Below, one piece after another: positions 6,222-7,247 of a stretch of DNA of 7,247 nt. The stretch comes from Leptospiraceae bacterium (lineage in GTDB: Bacteria; Spirochaetota; Leptospiria; Leptospirales; Leptonemataceae). The position numbers and the translations under genes were made by a program. The notes under the pieces were generated by a model that was given only the letters and a program-made list of their open reading frames with translations, did not search any database and was not told the origin of the DNA. The DNA lies in contig JAGRNC010000123.1 of the NCBI GenBank assembly GCA_020440935.1, positions 1 through 7,247 on the forward strand, given 5' to 3'. Positions within the stretch are counted from its first letter, which is position 1. Every line of letters begins with the position of its first letter.

Positions 6222-7247
6222 ATGCAACGAATCTGGAACAGCCCCTCCGGCCGATACCGCTTGCAGAGCTGGTTTGTCACGGCGGCCTCAGCCATCGTCA
6301 TCGCAGGTCTGTTCTTCTTGTTGCATGCGATTTTTCCCACCGATGCCAATTCAGTGATCGAAAGCGGAAAGAAAGAGAACCTGGTAACGGTGCTCTTTAT
6401 TGTGCTCTCCGTACTCATTCTTTTTCCGGCCCGCGAATATATTCTACGCCAGATTTTCCGCCGGCAGGATTGGGAAACATTAATCGACGAAGATATCCAT
6501 CACCTGGATTTCCTGGCGCGCCAATTCTCCATCGATTCATTGTTGCATCAGATCGTTCCCGACCTTTTGTATTGGCTTCGGGTGGGTAGCGCTCGCATTG
6601 CCATTCTTGGCGAAGACAGAAAGAATTACCGATTTCACATTTATAAGAACGGTAAGATTATCAAAGGAAATGCAATCTACTACCACAAGACGGAAGAGCT
6701 CAAACGGGAATTCAAGAACTATCGAAAGATTGCGCGATTAGACGATGAGGAATTGCCAGCCGAATTGCGCGACATCATGCAACAGAATCGCGTAGCCTGG
6801 ATTGTTCCATTTGTATTTCGCACCAGGTTACTGGGATTTCTATTCTTGATGGAGCCTCCGCGAAACCAGTTCGCGGATCGTGCGCTACAGCTGTTGGCGG
6901 GAAAAGCGGCAGTAAGCATTCAAAACCACATTCTTAGTTCCAAAATCATCGATGCCGGGGAATTCGAAAAAGAGCTTCAATCGGCGGAAAAAGTACATAG
7001 TCTGATGAAGAATTCCAGGCTTCCCACTATATCCGGGTTCGAGATCAAACCAAAAGAAGACGAATCAGGCAGCTCGGTGCAGGAGTTCTTCGAAGCGTCC
7101 GACGGCTGGTATCTTGTGATTTTCGCCACTGCTCGTGGCGGCGGAGTTTCCGGCCTGGTCTTATCTGGACTGCTGGGGCATTTGTATTCTTTAATCCACC
7201 TCGAAAATGAACTATCGATCCACAGAATTCTTGGGCATATGCGAAAG
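6222..7247 (+). CDS. Membrane-anchored GAF-like / degenerate SpoIIE-domain protein, 3' end outside the window
   Basis: The frame from ATG 6222 is open for 342 codons to the window end. Residues 14-38 and 53-70 are hydrophobic and probably two membrane spans with a short loop between them. Residues about 95-240 resemble a GAF-type sensor domain (VPFVFRTRLLGFLFL, then LLAGKAAVSIQN at 224-235). A short linker (EFEKELQSAEKVHSLM) leads to a segment matching the start of a SpoIIE/RsbU phosphatase domain (GFEIKP, then EFFEASDGWYLVIF). The usual GGDF is GSSV (283-286), and the usual DVSGKG is TARGGG (303-308), so both metal-binding aspartates are lost (Ser285 and Thr303). It is therefore probably not an active phosphatase, although the remaining C-terminal half is not visible. 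GGTGG at 6208-6212 is a possible ribosome binding site. It lies 20 bp after argJ, in the same operon as a phosphatase that looks intact. Confidence 0.78.
   Translation, partial: MQRIWNSPSGRYRLQSWFVTAASAIVIAGLFFLLHAIFPTDANSVIESGKKENLVTVLFIVLSVLILFPAREYILRQIFRRQDWETLIDEDIHHLDFLARQFSIDSLLHQIVPDLLYWLRVGSARIAILGEDRKNYRFHIYKNGKIIKGNAIYYHKTEELKREFKNYRKIARLDDEELPAELRDIMQQNRVAWIVPFVFRTRLLGFLFLMEPPRNQFADRALQLLAGKAAVSIQNHILSSKIIDAGEFEKELQSAEKVHSLMKNSRLPTISGFEIKPKEDESGSSVQEFFEASDGWYLVIFATARGGGVSGLVLSGLLGHLYSLIHLENELSIHRILGHMRK

Overview
The window comes from a bacterium with roughly balanced base composition and densely packed genes. It holds one complete four-segment stretch of ordinary genes plus two genes cut by the window edges. 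Two SpoIIE-type (PP2C) phosphatase-family proteins, a PII protein of the type starting MKLIIAIIQPHRLE, a bifunctional ArgJ and an exported Cys-rich protein with a loose lipobox would all fit a free-living spirochaete of the Leptospirales. That placement is inference; no rRNA or marker gene here settles it.

Left region (1-2457). A truncated globin of group 2 is read leftward from 420 and leaves the window at base 1 with no stop. It diverges from a plus-strand cluster of three tightly coupled genes: a small exported Cys-rich protein or lipoprotein (492-920), a family 4 glycosyltransferase (920-2002, TGATG overlap) and a PII signal protein (1999-2346, ATGA overlap). The PII protein lacks the T-loop Tyr51 that GlnD uridylylates in enterobacteria. 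A strong hairpin at 2430-2457 lies between this cluster and the convergent gene to its right.

Middle region (2556-3549). A complete FabG-type 3-oxoacyl-ACP reductase is read leftward. Its 232-bp upstream gap is shared with the divergent gene to the right. The gap contains a perfect 12-bp inverted repeat whose right arm lies directly at the translation start of that divergent gene.

Right region (3550-7247). Three plus-strand genes are separated by only 33 and 20 bp, so they probably form an operon: a soluble CBS-pair/SpoIIE phosphatase with all metal-binding aspartates present, ArgJ (arginine biosynthesis, with an extra segment before its C-terminal catalytic region), and a membrane-anchored GAF-like/SpoIIE-like protein cut by the window end. 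The last protein has lost both aspartates expected in the first half of the phosphatase fold and looks like a pseudophosphatase, as far as it can be seen.

Most genes are recognisable housekeeping or signalling families. The less ordinary points are the Tyr51-less PII in a cell-envelope operon, the active/degenerate phosphatase pair around argJ, the inverted repeat over the 3318-3549 gap, and the edge-truncated globin. I see no mobile element, CRISPR array, tRNA or rRNA.
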